A DNA stretch of 64,000 nucleotides from Limnephilus marmoratus (taxonomy: Eukaryota > Arthropoda > Insecta > Trichoptera > Limnephilidae): NCBI GenBank assembly GCA_917880885.1, contig OU862908.1:10080501-10144500 (forward strand), written 5' to 3'. Of this stretch, positions 11,620-21,800 are shown one piece after another (position 1 is the stretch's first letter; each line of letters opens with the position of its first letter). The notes below the pieces were generated by a model. It was given only the letters and a program-made list of their open reading frames with translations, made no database searches and had not been told where the DNA came from. The position numbers were made by a program, and so were the translations under genes.

Positions 11620-12370
11620 ATTCTTAACCCACTGTTCTATGTCAACGGAAATTTTACAGTTTTAAAGTTTTTTCGGGTTTTTAAAATGTTTCTCTTTTCT
11701 TTACACTGAAAAATGCCATACATATAAAATACCTTGTATTTTTTTTTGACAAATTGTTAATTAAAAACTCAAGAGCTAATAATGATTTTTTAAAGAAGTA
11801 GATTGTTCTGTTGGCCTGTTATTTCCAAATACAAAAAAATCTGTCAAAATTTCATGACGCCAGAGTTCACTGTTCGATAGTTTTTACTGTTAAATGTAGG
11901 CTCATATTAAAGTGAACAGTCAATGGCACTGGTTTCAATAATTTTAATTCAATATTTTTCTAAAAAAACTGTAAGATTATATTTATTTCAGTTTTAAATA
12001 GTGAATAAACAAAATAAGTAAACACTTGCCAGCGAGAGCTCATACGGATGTCATCGACGTTCGTCCTCTTCATCGTCAACAAAAAAAACAGAAGACGACA
12101 CTAGAACAATGTAGTCATGTACGATCTTTGCTGGGACTAGTATAACAAAAATTTTGATTAACCTCTTAAAGAGAGTATTAAATGGATACATTTGAAAAAA
12201 AATTCTCCAAAAAAAATATAACCAACTGTTCTGGGACATATGGTAAATTATATAATATTTTTTATAAATATATTGACACATTATCTAGTAAGACAGTTTA
12301 CAAAAATATAATTTTGCAAAAAATAAGTAAGAAAATAGAATCAGATGGCACACACTGAAAATTTTGCAGC
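11620..12370. other. AT-rich non-coding stretch
   Basis: No feature recognised; ORFs here are short and unlike proteins. Confidence 0.35.
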
Positions 12371-12389
12371 GGAACACCAAGACGGCAAA

Positions 12390-12610
12390 CGGAAACTAAG
12401 GACGGATTATTTAAAAAATTCTTCATTTAAAAAATTATTCGAAAAATTCTTCAAATATTTTAAGTCAATTTTCAAGTTCTATTCATGTTCTGTGATTATT
12501 TCAGTTTTATGAAGCAACTGGCCTTTTGGTATAATAAAAGAACTTTCACAGAATGTGAAAATTAACTTAAAATATTTGATGAATTGTTAATTTTTTTTTA
12601 AACAATGCAT
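12390..12610. mobile_element. Fold-back element related to 52707-53050
   Basis: Inverted arms (TCAAATATTTTAAGTCAATTTTC on the left, its approximate complement on the right) surround GTTCTGTGATTATTT and CAACTGGCC. The middle part matches that of the larger fold-back at 52707-53050. Confidence 0.5.
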
Positions 12611-12980
12611 CCATCCTAAATCTCACATTATTAAATAGGTGAACAAGAAAACATTCAACATTTACAGTTTGCTTCATTAAACCAAATCATTTTACTAACA
12701 ATTGATCCGGTTTTGCCACCCCTGCACGACAGGTGCGTAGCCAGGAATAATTCGGTACCCTTTACTTGGCTGCAGCCCCCGGCATACATTATTGTTTAGT
12801 TGCAAACGCTATCAGCTCCGTGAAATGAATACAGTTCTAATCATAAAGATTATTTGATCAATACGGGGCGGGTAGGTGAGCTTCAATAGGTAGGTCCCAC
12901 TTCCTAGCTCTGTGAGATGACTGCCTTTACTATCAGTGGGCTGTGTTGGCCGGCGTGAGTTCATTGTTGCACGGGCCTAT

Positions 12981-13026
12981 ATGGGAAACGAAAACATGAA
13001 GCTCGAAAATATTTTTTATCTAGAGA
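12981..13026 (+). CDS. Rfx: Tentative first coding exon of the RFX gene
   Basis: An ATG at 12981 opens 15 codons (MGNENMKLENIFYLE) plus one base, ending at a strong donor, GTGAGT, at 13027. The first well-supported RFX exon starts with two bases that must complete a codon, so its predecessor has to leave exactly one base. This exon does, and the joined codon reads Asn followed by FDCPTDEI. Nothing else supports it: RFX N-termini are poorly conserved and such a short ORF can occur by chance. Another upstream exon could supply the start instead. Confidence 0.3.
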
Positions 13027-13029
13027 GTG

Positions 13030-13780
13030 AGTTTTTAATTTTGAGTTTTTTTTTACACATAATTATGTGCTTTGCACTTTATTAGTTGATCTGATGTATG
13101 TAATATTTGCCATATCTTTTAAAATGGCTTAAGCCAATTTTGGTTAACAGATCTGAATACCCAGGTACTTCCGCTTCTCCATTTTCTTCCCTGCTCACTT
13201 CCTTCGGTCTCATAACATTCCCCAGTTGGTGATGCCGTAGGTTGCAATATTCGTATAAATAAATTTTTAAAAACAGCTGTAAAGCCAACATTTCATTACA
13301 TATTGCGTCACTGAGTAATCTAATATGATATTCTTTTGTATTATGAATAATGATGATATGTGCTTTGGGAACAATGTGAATTTGCAAATCTTAACCCGTT
13401 GACTTGTTTTGCTTTGTGTTAAGCAAGCATTTTAACATTAAGCAGTTTGCTCACGTGTAGTACAGTGGTATAGCGGCGTCTGTGTCGGTTGGGAGACTGC
13501 GCGAGGAGGGGTTTCCATGGAGACCAGTCAGCTCCGGGGGCTGCTATGGTTACCCCACCCCATCTTCTGAACCCTCGAGCGGTTATCTTGCGCAGTGCTG
13601 CATTCTGACCAAACTCATTCTCTACCAATTTACTAAATGACAAATTATGCCTAAACAAATGTCTGATGCTTTCTTATTCATGTACAAGACTTATTATCTA
13701 TTTACTTATTTTTGTTATGACAAGCTTGTTTGTGGCCAGGTTGGCCAAACACAGCAAAATTGTTGTTTAACCCCTCAGAC
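13030..13780. other. Non-coding stretch with a GC-rich island
   Basis: 13480-13600 is GC-rich and contains GTTTCCATGGAGAC (13511-13524), a palindromic X-box-like motif that recurs at 30206-30219. ORFs here have no recognisable domain. It would lie in RFX intron 1 if the tentative first exon is right. Confidence 0.35.
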
Positions 13781-13949
13781 CTCGACCACATTCTGTTAGA
13801 AGATGAGAAAATTCCTGCTTTGCAGTAATATCCAAATAAATAGAGAATATTTTTTAATGCAATTGAAAACTAAAAACTACTTTTATATATGCTTTGAAAT
13901 ATTATTATTAAGAAAAAAAAGATACAATTATTGGAATATAACAATTTTG

Positions 13950-14460
13950 AATGCAAACATAAAGTTTTAGAAATGCCTCACCTTATGTTTTTTTTTTTTA
14001 ACTAAAATTACTGGTATGAAAAAATGATTAAAATACACATTACATATTTTATTAGACAAATGTATTATAAACGTTTTTGTCACCTCGCTTTTTTGTCATT
14101 TCATATAAAAATAATAAATAAAAAAATCAGAGTGTGCAGTTTGCACGCAGTAGAAGTGACACCTTCAGAAAACTAAAGTAGACACGAGTGGGGAGGCTAC
14201 GAAGCACTGCACAAAGAGGAGACTGATTAGTCTAACTTCCACTCTCGCAGGCTAAGTCCTATAGGTGTAAGTGTTTGTCTCTTTTTAGTTCTGCTATTTT
14301 TGTTTCATTGAGTTTCAAATCACAACGGTGCTAAAGAAGTTTTCACTTCAAAAATTTCACAACGTTTCAAATTGGGGTTGGAAACTTTGGCTTCGTAAAG
14401 GTGTGCTTTTTAATTCTTCTGTGGTTAACTTTGATTTTAACTTAAATTTGAATATATATA
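13950..14460. repeat. AT-rich dispersed repeat with nested 14131-14360 block
   Basis: Segments such as AACTAAAATTACTGGT, TTATTAGACAAATGT and GGAAACTTTGGCTTCGTAAAGG recur near 39950-40085/41230-41420 and 46850-47100, and partly at 15500-15780. It is a large AT-rich mobile repeat. The block shared with 7411-7700 is inserted in it here. Confidence 0.55.
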
Positions 14461-14499
14461 GGGGTAAATTATATTTGAATTAGAAGTATAGACTTGTGG

Positions 14500-14815
14500 C
14501 TGGTTTATACAGTGCGAGCTAGCGTGCGAGTCAGCCTGCCAAGTAACTGCAATGCAGTAACTCGCACTGTTCGGACGTAACTTACAAGTAACTCGTACGT
14601 GCGAGTTGGACAGTAGCTCGCATCCGAGTTACTTCAACATTTTTTGTTTTCACTCGTATGCTCGCCCGGCAGCAACTCACACATGGCAGCAGCTCAGTCA
14701 TCACTCGCTTCGTTTGGACGCGTTCGGCAGTAGCTCGCCAATGCCAGCCCGACAGTTGTGAGAGGAACCTGCGTTTTTTGTGTGCTGCGCCCTACGAGCG
14801 TTTTGCGAATTCAAA
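14500..14815 (+). repeat. Cluster of GAGTTACT/AGTAACTCG motifs (possible subterminal transposon repeats)
   Basis: Between 14505 and 14760 the motif (C)AGTAACTCGCAC and variants (AGTAGCTCGC, GTGCGAGTT, GAGTTACTT) occur about ten times in both orientations, starting with GGTTTATACAGTGCGAGC. Such arrays are common at the ends of PIF/Harbinger-type elements and lie directly upstream of the MADF ORF. Confidence 0.5.
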
Positions 14816-15058
14816 ATGGCTGCGGAAAGATGGTCTTCTGATAATAATATATCATTCATGAAACTCTACAGAGAACAAGAAAATCTATGGAATTGTTTCA
14901 ATAAAAATTACAGAAATAGAGATATGAGAAAAGCATCTTTGGAACACATTGCTAGAGCAATGCATCTAGATAACACCAGCGAGGTAACTAAGAAAATTAA
15001 AAATCTTCTAGCCATCCAGTCTCTAATCCAAACTCTTTTCTTTCACTGTTTTTTTTAA
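14816..15058 (+). CDS. MADF-domain ORF, probably transposon-borne or truncated
   Basis: The ATG at 14816 sits in a good context. The ORF reads MAAERWSSDNNISFMKLYRE, QENLWNCFNKNYRNRDMRKA, SLEHIARAMHLDNTSEVTKK, IKNL and then loses similarity (LAIQSLIQTLFFHCFF). The pattern LYRE..LW......Y.NR..R..A..HIA....V..KIKNL is a MADF (Myb/SANT-like) domain. MADF genes accompany PIF/Harbinger transposases or act as DNA-binding factors. The C-terminal 15 residues look like intron read-through or decay. The motif cluster just upstream favours a transposon origin. Function is not known. Confidence 0.55.
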   Translation: MAAERWSSDNNISFMKLYREQENLWNCFNKNYRNRDMRKASLEHIARAMHLDNTSEVTKKIKNLLAIQSLIQTLFFHCFF

Positions 15059-15159
15059 GGTTTTCATGGGCATTTTCCAATTCTTGACATAATATTGTTG
15101 TCATGGACCTTATCACAGTTTTTGTAATTAAAGCAGTTAGATTTGAATATAGTGATATT

Positions 15160-15790
15160 TTCTGTTTCTACAACCGTTTAGATTTCCCTTCAATAACAAA
15201 TAAATCTTTCGCCTTTTACTAAAGATTTCCGTGGAGGGGAGCACTCAAATGAGTCTAAAAACCGATCATATTTCTCATCATGGTAATAAGGATTTTTACG
15301 AGATCTATAGAGAGCTGTTCCCAAAAGCGAACAAATTAGCCGGATAGGTTAATAGTTAAGTTATTTTGTTTAACCACTCAGGTATTTTGCGATTATGCAA
15401 GTTTTTTTGTCTTACAAACTGTCAGATTTATAAAAACTTTGTGTTATTTCCGCTTCGCAATTAAAGCTCTATAAATGAAACATTTCTGAACGTATCCGAA
15501 TACAAAAAACCGTTTTTGAAAGGTTATGAAATAAGGTTTCAAATTGTTATATAACAAAAAAATATTAGCATTTATAAATATTAAAATTTGAATGCAAACA
15601 TAAAAAAATTGTAAAAATGACTCACGTCATATTTTTTTATGTGAAAACGGTAATAAAATCATGGATTATGTTAAAAAAAAACACTTATTCTATTGTATAA
15701 ATGTACAATAAACAATTTTGTCTTCTCTTTTTTTACCATTTCATGCAAAAATATGTAATAAAAAATTAACAATAGATATCTAACAGCGCG
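15160..15790. repeat. AT-rich dispersed repeat, second copy
   Basis: AACCGTTTAGATT, GCGAACAAATTAGCC and a block around ACCGTTTTTGAAAGGTTATG match segments of 39897-41420 and 46560-47110, in a rearranged order. No coding capacity is seen. Confidence 0.5.
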
Positions 15791-16384
15791 TAGACGATTT
15801 GGTGGGTGAAAACAGTTTCTACAAAATAAGTCTCTTTTATGTACTTCTATGGACAACTTTGAATAGAAATGTGAGGCTTAATTTAATATGGATCTTCTAC
15901 TTTTGTTTTAGGGTTGTCACTAGAACAATAACGACTTCTGTGGGAACACATGCGTAGTGTGAAAATACTCTTATTGTACTTGACTGCTATTGTTATATTG
16001 TCGTGTAAACACGCTTACGGGTCAGAGTGGTTAACCTAATTCACTTTCAAAGAAAACTTGTTTCTTCATCTAACTCTAAAAAAATTTTAATTCTATGCAA
16101 CTTACTATTGTTTGACTTTTAAAATACTCAATTGTCATAAATATTTGTCCAATTCAAGTCTGTTTTTACCTTAGCCTCTTCCGATGTATACAATGAAGTG
16201 GCTCACCTCTCTTTATGCAGGATTACCGATCCAACAAATAACTCGTCTACTTGTGAAATCAACTCAGAATCATTGATTTTTCTACTAAGGCACTTATTTT
16301 ATTAATGCTTCTAATATAACTTACAAAGAGGTATATATTTATTGACACCTTTCACCTGTTAAGAATTGTAATTATTATAAATAA

Positions 16385-16650
16385 CTAGCTGAAGTCTCCG
16401 GCGTTACCCGAGATTTATGCTGAGTTTTTTCTAAATCAGATGTTGACAGTATTTTTCTGTGCAAATTTCATTAAGAATCAAAATTCAGCTACGGATTGGA
16501 AAGCGGGATGGGGGTGGCTTTTCGAAATCATCGGTAGACAGTAAACTTCCTCTTGTTTTGAAGGCCAAGTGTGCAAAATTTCATTAATCTCAGAATAAAA
16601 CTGTAGATTTGAATGAAAAACAAAGCCTCGCCACTACAGACACTCTTCTT
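16385..16650 (-). mobile_element. Helitron-like repeat (CTAGCTGAAG end), copy 1
   Basis: Begins CTAGCTGAAGTCTCCGGCG, the inverted form of a CAGCTAG-type Helitron 3' terminus. It contains GTGTGCAAAATTTCATTA, shared with the copy at 17307. Termini on the far side are not clear. Confidence 0.5.
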
Positions 16651-16663
16651 TATATATTACTAT

Positions 16664-17296
16664 CAGACCCGGCCACACGTTGCTGTGGCTAACGAAACAC
16701 AACGCCATTACCCAACCTTTATAAAATCCACACCACCCGCTTGCCAGCTGCCCGCTGCCCACTGACTGAATTGAATATTTGAATTTCTCGGCTTTTATCT
16801 ACTGTAATAAGCATGTATTATACATATAAACCTTCCCCTTGAATCACTCTATCTATTGGTGAAAACCGCATGAAAATCTGTTTCGTAGTTTAAAAGATCT
16901 ATGCGCACATACATTTTGAGCGACTTCATTTTATACTATGTTATGCGATTCAAGCGATCGCCACTAATTATACAATGCTTGCAGTGCAACACTGGATATT
17001 TGAAAAGGAAAAATCAAATACCTACTTACTCTGGGACATCTGTTTTCCAATTTCTTCCGTAGAACGAATTTCAAAAGTGACTATAGTACGGCCCGCCAGC
17101 CGTTTTACATCGCACAAAAATATGTTTTCTTTGAATTTCTCGGCTTTTCTCTAATATAATTTATATGTATTATACATATAAACATTCCTCTTCAATCGCT
17201 CTATCTATTGGTGAAAACTGCATGAAAATCCGTTGCGTAGTTTAAAAGATTAACGCGCACATCCATTTTGAGTGACTTCATTTTATACTATGTAAT
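16664..17296. repeat. Duplicated insect repeat (CTCTATCTATTGGTGAAAAC units)
   Basis: The block from GAATTTCTCGGCTTTT to GACTTCATTTTATACTATGT occurs at about 16783-16941 and again at 17131-17293. Both contain CGCTCTATCTATTGGTGAAA-like sequence and CGTAGTTTAAAAGAT. Sequences of this kind are widespread at insect Helitron or retroposon ends. Confidence 0.5.
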
Positions 17297-17306
17297 GTAA
17301 TGATGA

Positions 17307-17905
17307 CTAGCTGAAGTTCACAGCGCTGCCCGGGCTTTACACAGAGTTTTTCGAAATCTAATGACTGTGAATTCGTCCTGTTTTAACGCTCCGTCAGGCG
17401 CACCTACGGGCGATCAGAAATCAGGCGCACCCGACCTGAGTGGCCACCCTCCCCCCATCCCCACTATATTAATTCTAACACAAAATTCTTGCCAGGTAGG
17501 CTTTACCAGGATCTATAGAAAGGATTTATACCAAATTTAACACAAAAGAACCAGTCTATTAAGCATTACCAATGCATGAAAAAAGGGCAGGATTCAATCG
17601 GGCGCAGGCGGCCTGTGAAGCCAGGGAGGTTGTACGTGAGTTGTGTAAAGGCCGTCACCTGACTTGAGGCGGGCACCGTGTGAGGTCCCTAAAGTTAGGC
17701 GAGTAAAAGGAGGGAAGGGGTGGTGGGTCGTCTTTGAGAAGTGGAGAGGGAAACAATGTCTTTTGTTGGCCTCTGAGGCCGACTGCGCCTGACGGAGGGT
17801 TAAAGGTCAAGTGTGTAAAATTTCATCATAGATTTTTGTACAAATCAAATCCACGATACCCGCCTACCACAGACACACATATTTATATAAATAGAAGAAA
17901 TAGAT
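17307..17905 (-). mobile_element. Helitron-like repeat (CTAGCTGAAG end), copy 2
   Basis: Begins CTAGCTGAAGTTCACAGCGC and ends near CGCCTACCACAGACACAC, parallel to copy 1. A purine-rich, GC-richer middle (17390-17800) is not present in copy 1 and may be a separate insertion. Confidence 0.5.
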
Positions 17906-18062
17906 AGATTATGTTTTAATAGTTTTGTCTTTTAGTTGCCAATTCGAAAGTCTCATTGAAAAATCTTTTAATTTTATATCTGTCTTTCAGTAGGTATATT
18001 ATTTTTTATAGAATTTGTGAACTCTCACATTGTTATGAAATCTCATATAGCGAGAAGGCTCC

Positions 18063-18509
18063 AAATGATGATTGATATCTGATTGCATGCAGTACAAAAC
18101 AATGATTGATATCTGGTTGCATGCAGTACAAAACAATGAGATGTCTGTTTGCGTGCAGTACAAAACAATGATTGATATCTGGTTGCGTGCAGTACAAACA
18201 ATGATTGATATCTGGTTGCGTGCATTACAAAACAATGATTGATATCTGGTTGCGTGCAGTCCAAAACAAGGATTGATATCTGGTTGCGTTCAGCACAAAA
18301 CAATGATTGATATCTGGTTGCGTGCAGTACAAAACAAGGATTGATATCTGGTTGCGTTCAGTACAAAACAATGATTGATATCTGGTTGCATGCAGTACAA
18401 AACGATGATTGATATCAGGTTGCGTGCAGTACAAATCGATGGTTGATATCTGGTTGCGTGTAGTACAAAATGATTATTGATATCTGGTTGCGTGCATTAC
18501 AAAAATGAT
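18063..18509. repeat. 34-bp minisatellite, about 13 copies
   Basis: The unit is close to GATTGATATCTGGTTGCGTG plus CAGTACAAAACAAT, with period 34 from 18074 onward and one shortened unit near 18139. Because 34 is not a multiple of 3, all minus-strand frames stay open and produce artefact ORFs. It ends 199 bp before the RFX exon-2 acceptor. Confidence 0.9.
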
Positions 18510-18707
18510 AAAAAATGGTTTGCGGATCAGGGCATGGAAATATAAACAGCAATAACAGAAATTTACGCTAGGATTTCTACTTTATAGCTAAGTATGATAA
18601 GACTTAAATCATGGCTTGGCCTATTTTGATTGTCTGGAAAGATGAATATTTCTTCTAATGATATATTTTTTTTGCATGGGTACTGACATAGGTTTTTTTA
18701 ATTGCAG

Positions 18708-18883
18708 ATTTTGACTGTCCTACGGACGAGATAATCGTGAAGTCCTCGTCGTGCACCGTGGTGCGGCGGCGGGATGGAGGGCCGCCGCCCTCCCCTCCCT
18801 CCCCACCTCCCCTCGCCACGGCACAGGACGAGGTCATCGTCATCCCTGCCAACGCCGACAGCCTGCAGCAGGCCATCCAGCAG
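18708..18883 (+). CDS. Rfx: RFX exon 2 (N-terminal, proline-rich)
   Basis: The acceptor is ATTGCAG ending at 18707 and the donor is CAG|GTAACC at 18884. After two bases finishing a codon, it encodes [15 protein letters not shown], a basic VVRRRDGG stretch, a proline/serine run and [19 protein letters not shown], ending in phase 0. The glutamine- and valine-rich end is typical of RFX N-terminal activation regions. The exon's 3' part and donor are duplicated in tandem downstream (18831-19105). Confidence 0.85.
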
Positions 18884-21800
18884 GTAACCCTCCCTCAATC
18901 AATCCCATTAGCTTCTCTCCATGTCTCCTACCTCCCAACCCCGCTCACCAGGTCATTGTAGTCCCCGTCGTAAAGCTGACAGCCTGCAGCAGGCCATCCA
19001 TCAGATAACCCTCCCTCAATCAGTCCCTCTTGCTTCTCTCCATTTCTCTACCTCCCAACCCCCCTCACCAGGTCATTGCATACCCCGCCAACGCTGACAT
19101 CACCAACTTACATTGTATTATTTTTTTTTTGATTTAAAAAAGCTATATCTGTAATACCTTTGATCTCCTTCATTTTCCTGGAAACTGTTAGGATCAGATT
19201 TTATCTTTTTCAGTACCCCACATACAAGTATCTCATAAAAATAGTTAAAGTTTTCTTAAATATGCTCTCAGGTTGAAGAAAACTTAAAAAAGAAGCAATT
19301 TTCTTTAGCTATAATAAATGGTAGATAAAATATTATGCAAAAAGGCATTCTTCTTCTTCGTGTGCCGTGTCAGGTCCCCCCAACTTTGGCGATCACTCTG
19401 GCAGTGGCGGTTCTTCACAGGGGGACAATGGGGACGGTCCCCGCCAGTTACACTCAAAACCTACTAAAGGAAAAGGAAATAAAAGTCGATGCGTTGTCTT
19501 CACCAAAATTAATGAATTCTTTAAACGTAAAATTAATGAACATTTGCAGAAATAAAATACAAATAATTATTCCGGATGATTTTAATAAGACCCTACGCGC
19601 GTACAGCGAACAATGTACGGAGCACATAACAGCGGGTCAATTTCTCAGTGCGCAGAATCTAATGCGCACTTGGGGGACGATCCGAAGTATCCCCATACTT
19701 TCCTTGCGTTGTTTCGCGATCGTATGCAACTGCGCATGCGCAGTCGTATGTGAATTCAAATACCCGCGGGGACAATTCTTTGGATCCCCACAGAAACATT
19801 TGTTTGCGAAGTTTCGGGCGGGAATCGCTCGCGTTCAAATTAGTTTGATAATAATCTTGCAAGATAAAGCTTTATTTTTATTATACTATATTGTAAATTG
19901 GCATATATCTTTGGATATTTTATATTATTTTGTGTTTTGATATCCGACTAGCATGATTAGACCATAAAACATTTTTTTGAGAAATTTTATATTACATTCT
20001 ACGGATGGTGAGATTGCGGTACAGTGCGTAAACAAAACATCGATCCCCACCACTAAAAAAGTGCTCGAGCCGCCACTGCACTCTGGTAAATGTATCTCTA
20101 TCTTGCGCTGCCCGGAATAGCTCCTCCACACTTCTAATACCGGTCCACTCTCGTACATTTCGCAGCCTCGACATTTGTCTCCTACCAAACCCTCGGCGAC
20201 ACTCTATTTAGCCTTTTCATATTAATTGTAGCAAGTGATATTTCTCCCCTCGGCATTGATTATTTTATGCTGAAAGAGACAGAGGTCAGTCAGGTAAAAT
20301 CACCCGATGGTACAGTGACCGACAAAGGTCCCCATTATTGGGGAATTGAGACACCAAATTTATTATTAGTCACTTCTGTTTGAGTACTCAACGATGGTTT
20401 TGTTATCTTATCTTCAAATATAGCCATATACTAACTGGCTATTGAAAAATCAATATTTTCACCCCGGATGATGCACTACACTGTTTGATGAATAAATTAT
20501 TATTTTTTTAAGATATTTTGTAATTAGTTTTAAAAATAAATTATTATACCTTTTTTTTTAAATTCCAGACAATATTTTTTTTCTGTATTGCATGCCATCA
20601 TGATACAAATATGAATTTTATATGAAAATAGTAACAATTTTAAAAATCTTACATCATTTGGATATAATTTTTTATTTTACAGCCAAAAGTATTATCATTA
20701 TTTATTTTTGGGGTATTATGCCTGTATTGCATTATTTTTATTTGATTGAGTTGATAAATTCATATAAATGTGTGTGTAACGGACCTATTGTCCTTACAAG
20801 ACTGTAAAAAGGGGGGGACCGGTCTCTCGTGCACGCCTTCCTATGTGTCAAGCCAATGATGATGATGATTAGGGCTGGCCTCCCTACATCCAGTGGGTAG
20901 TGGCCCTGGATGCGCCTAGTTTCTGCCTGAGCGGTGCCTTGGCAGTGCCCAGAGTTAGGGCCGACTGCAGAGGTAGGCACCAGGTACTCGTTCAGGCAGA
21001 ACTTTAGCAGGAGGCACTAAGACGTAAGACTTCCAGAGGTAGGAGTTAGTAATAAAACGAGTTAAGTAATAGTAAACTGGTGAACTGGAACTTATATATT
21101 TTGGCAAAAATCATGGTATTTATTGCATTTGGTGAGCCCGCTAGCGAGCGGGCACTGTTTTTACACAAATGTGGAGAGGATTCTGACCTCGCTTGACATT
21201 GTATAAATAGGGCAGCGTTTCTGTCGCACCTTCATTTTGTCGGTGTCGCCCACGAAAGAGGTCGATTAAATTTACAATTTTATAATAATTATACAGGGCA
21301 CATTTTACATATAAAGATAGATTAATTAGTTCTAGTACATTTTTGAAGCTAAGTTTTACAAGAAGAATTTTAGTTTTATGAATTTATCATAGTTTATGAG
21401 AATTTTGTATTTAGTTAGAAATATTTGCCGTTTGGCTAGTTATACTGAGTTGAGAGAATCTAGTATTTTTCCCAGGTTCCCCGTAAGATTAGCTAATGAA
21501 ACCTGTTCGTTTCATTGTCTTACGAGGACCCTGGATTTTTAAAATGGGAAAAATGTGTTTTTGGTAAAAATATTTCAGTCTTTTTTCTGGCGAAAAATTG
21601 CTCTAATTCGAGTAATTTGAGGAGTAGAGACTCCGGTTTGTTTTCCCTGGATTTAGGGCTTGTAAATCCAGGGAATGTAGGGCTTAGGAATGAGACTGTA
21701 AATATCATTACTCTGCAAGGCTCCCAGGATTAAAAAATTAGAAAAAAGTAACAAAAATAACAAACGTAAAATTTCTTATGCAAATTATAAGTTTACAATG

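Noticed and set aside
11282..11665. Cysteine-rich protein ORFs on both strands
   Set aside because: The two ORFs are nearly the same sequence because they read the two arms of the perfect palindrome; no domain.
17999..18434. Three overlapping minus-strand ORFs of repeated ATRYQSLF-like peptides
   Set aside because: They are translations of the 34-bp minisatellite. A period not divisible by three keeps every frame open.
18063..18509. CRISPR array
   Set aside because: The units are contiguous tandem repeats with no variable spacers, and the setting is a eukaryotic intron.
19335..19940. 201-residue ORF
   Set aside because: It crosses a LINE fragment and a hAT element, with no transposase or other domain.
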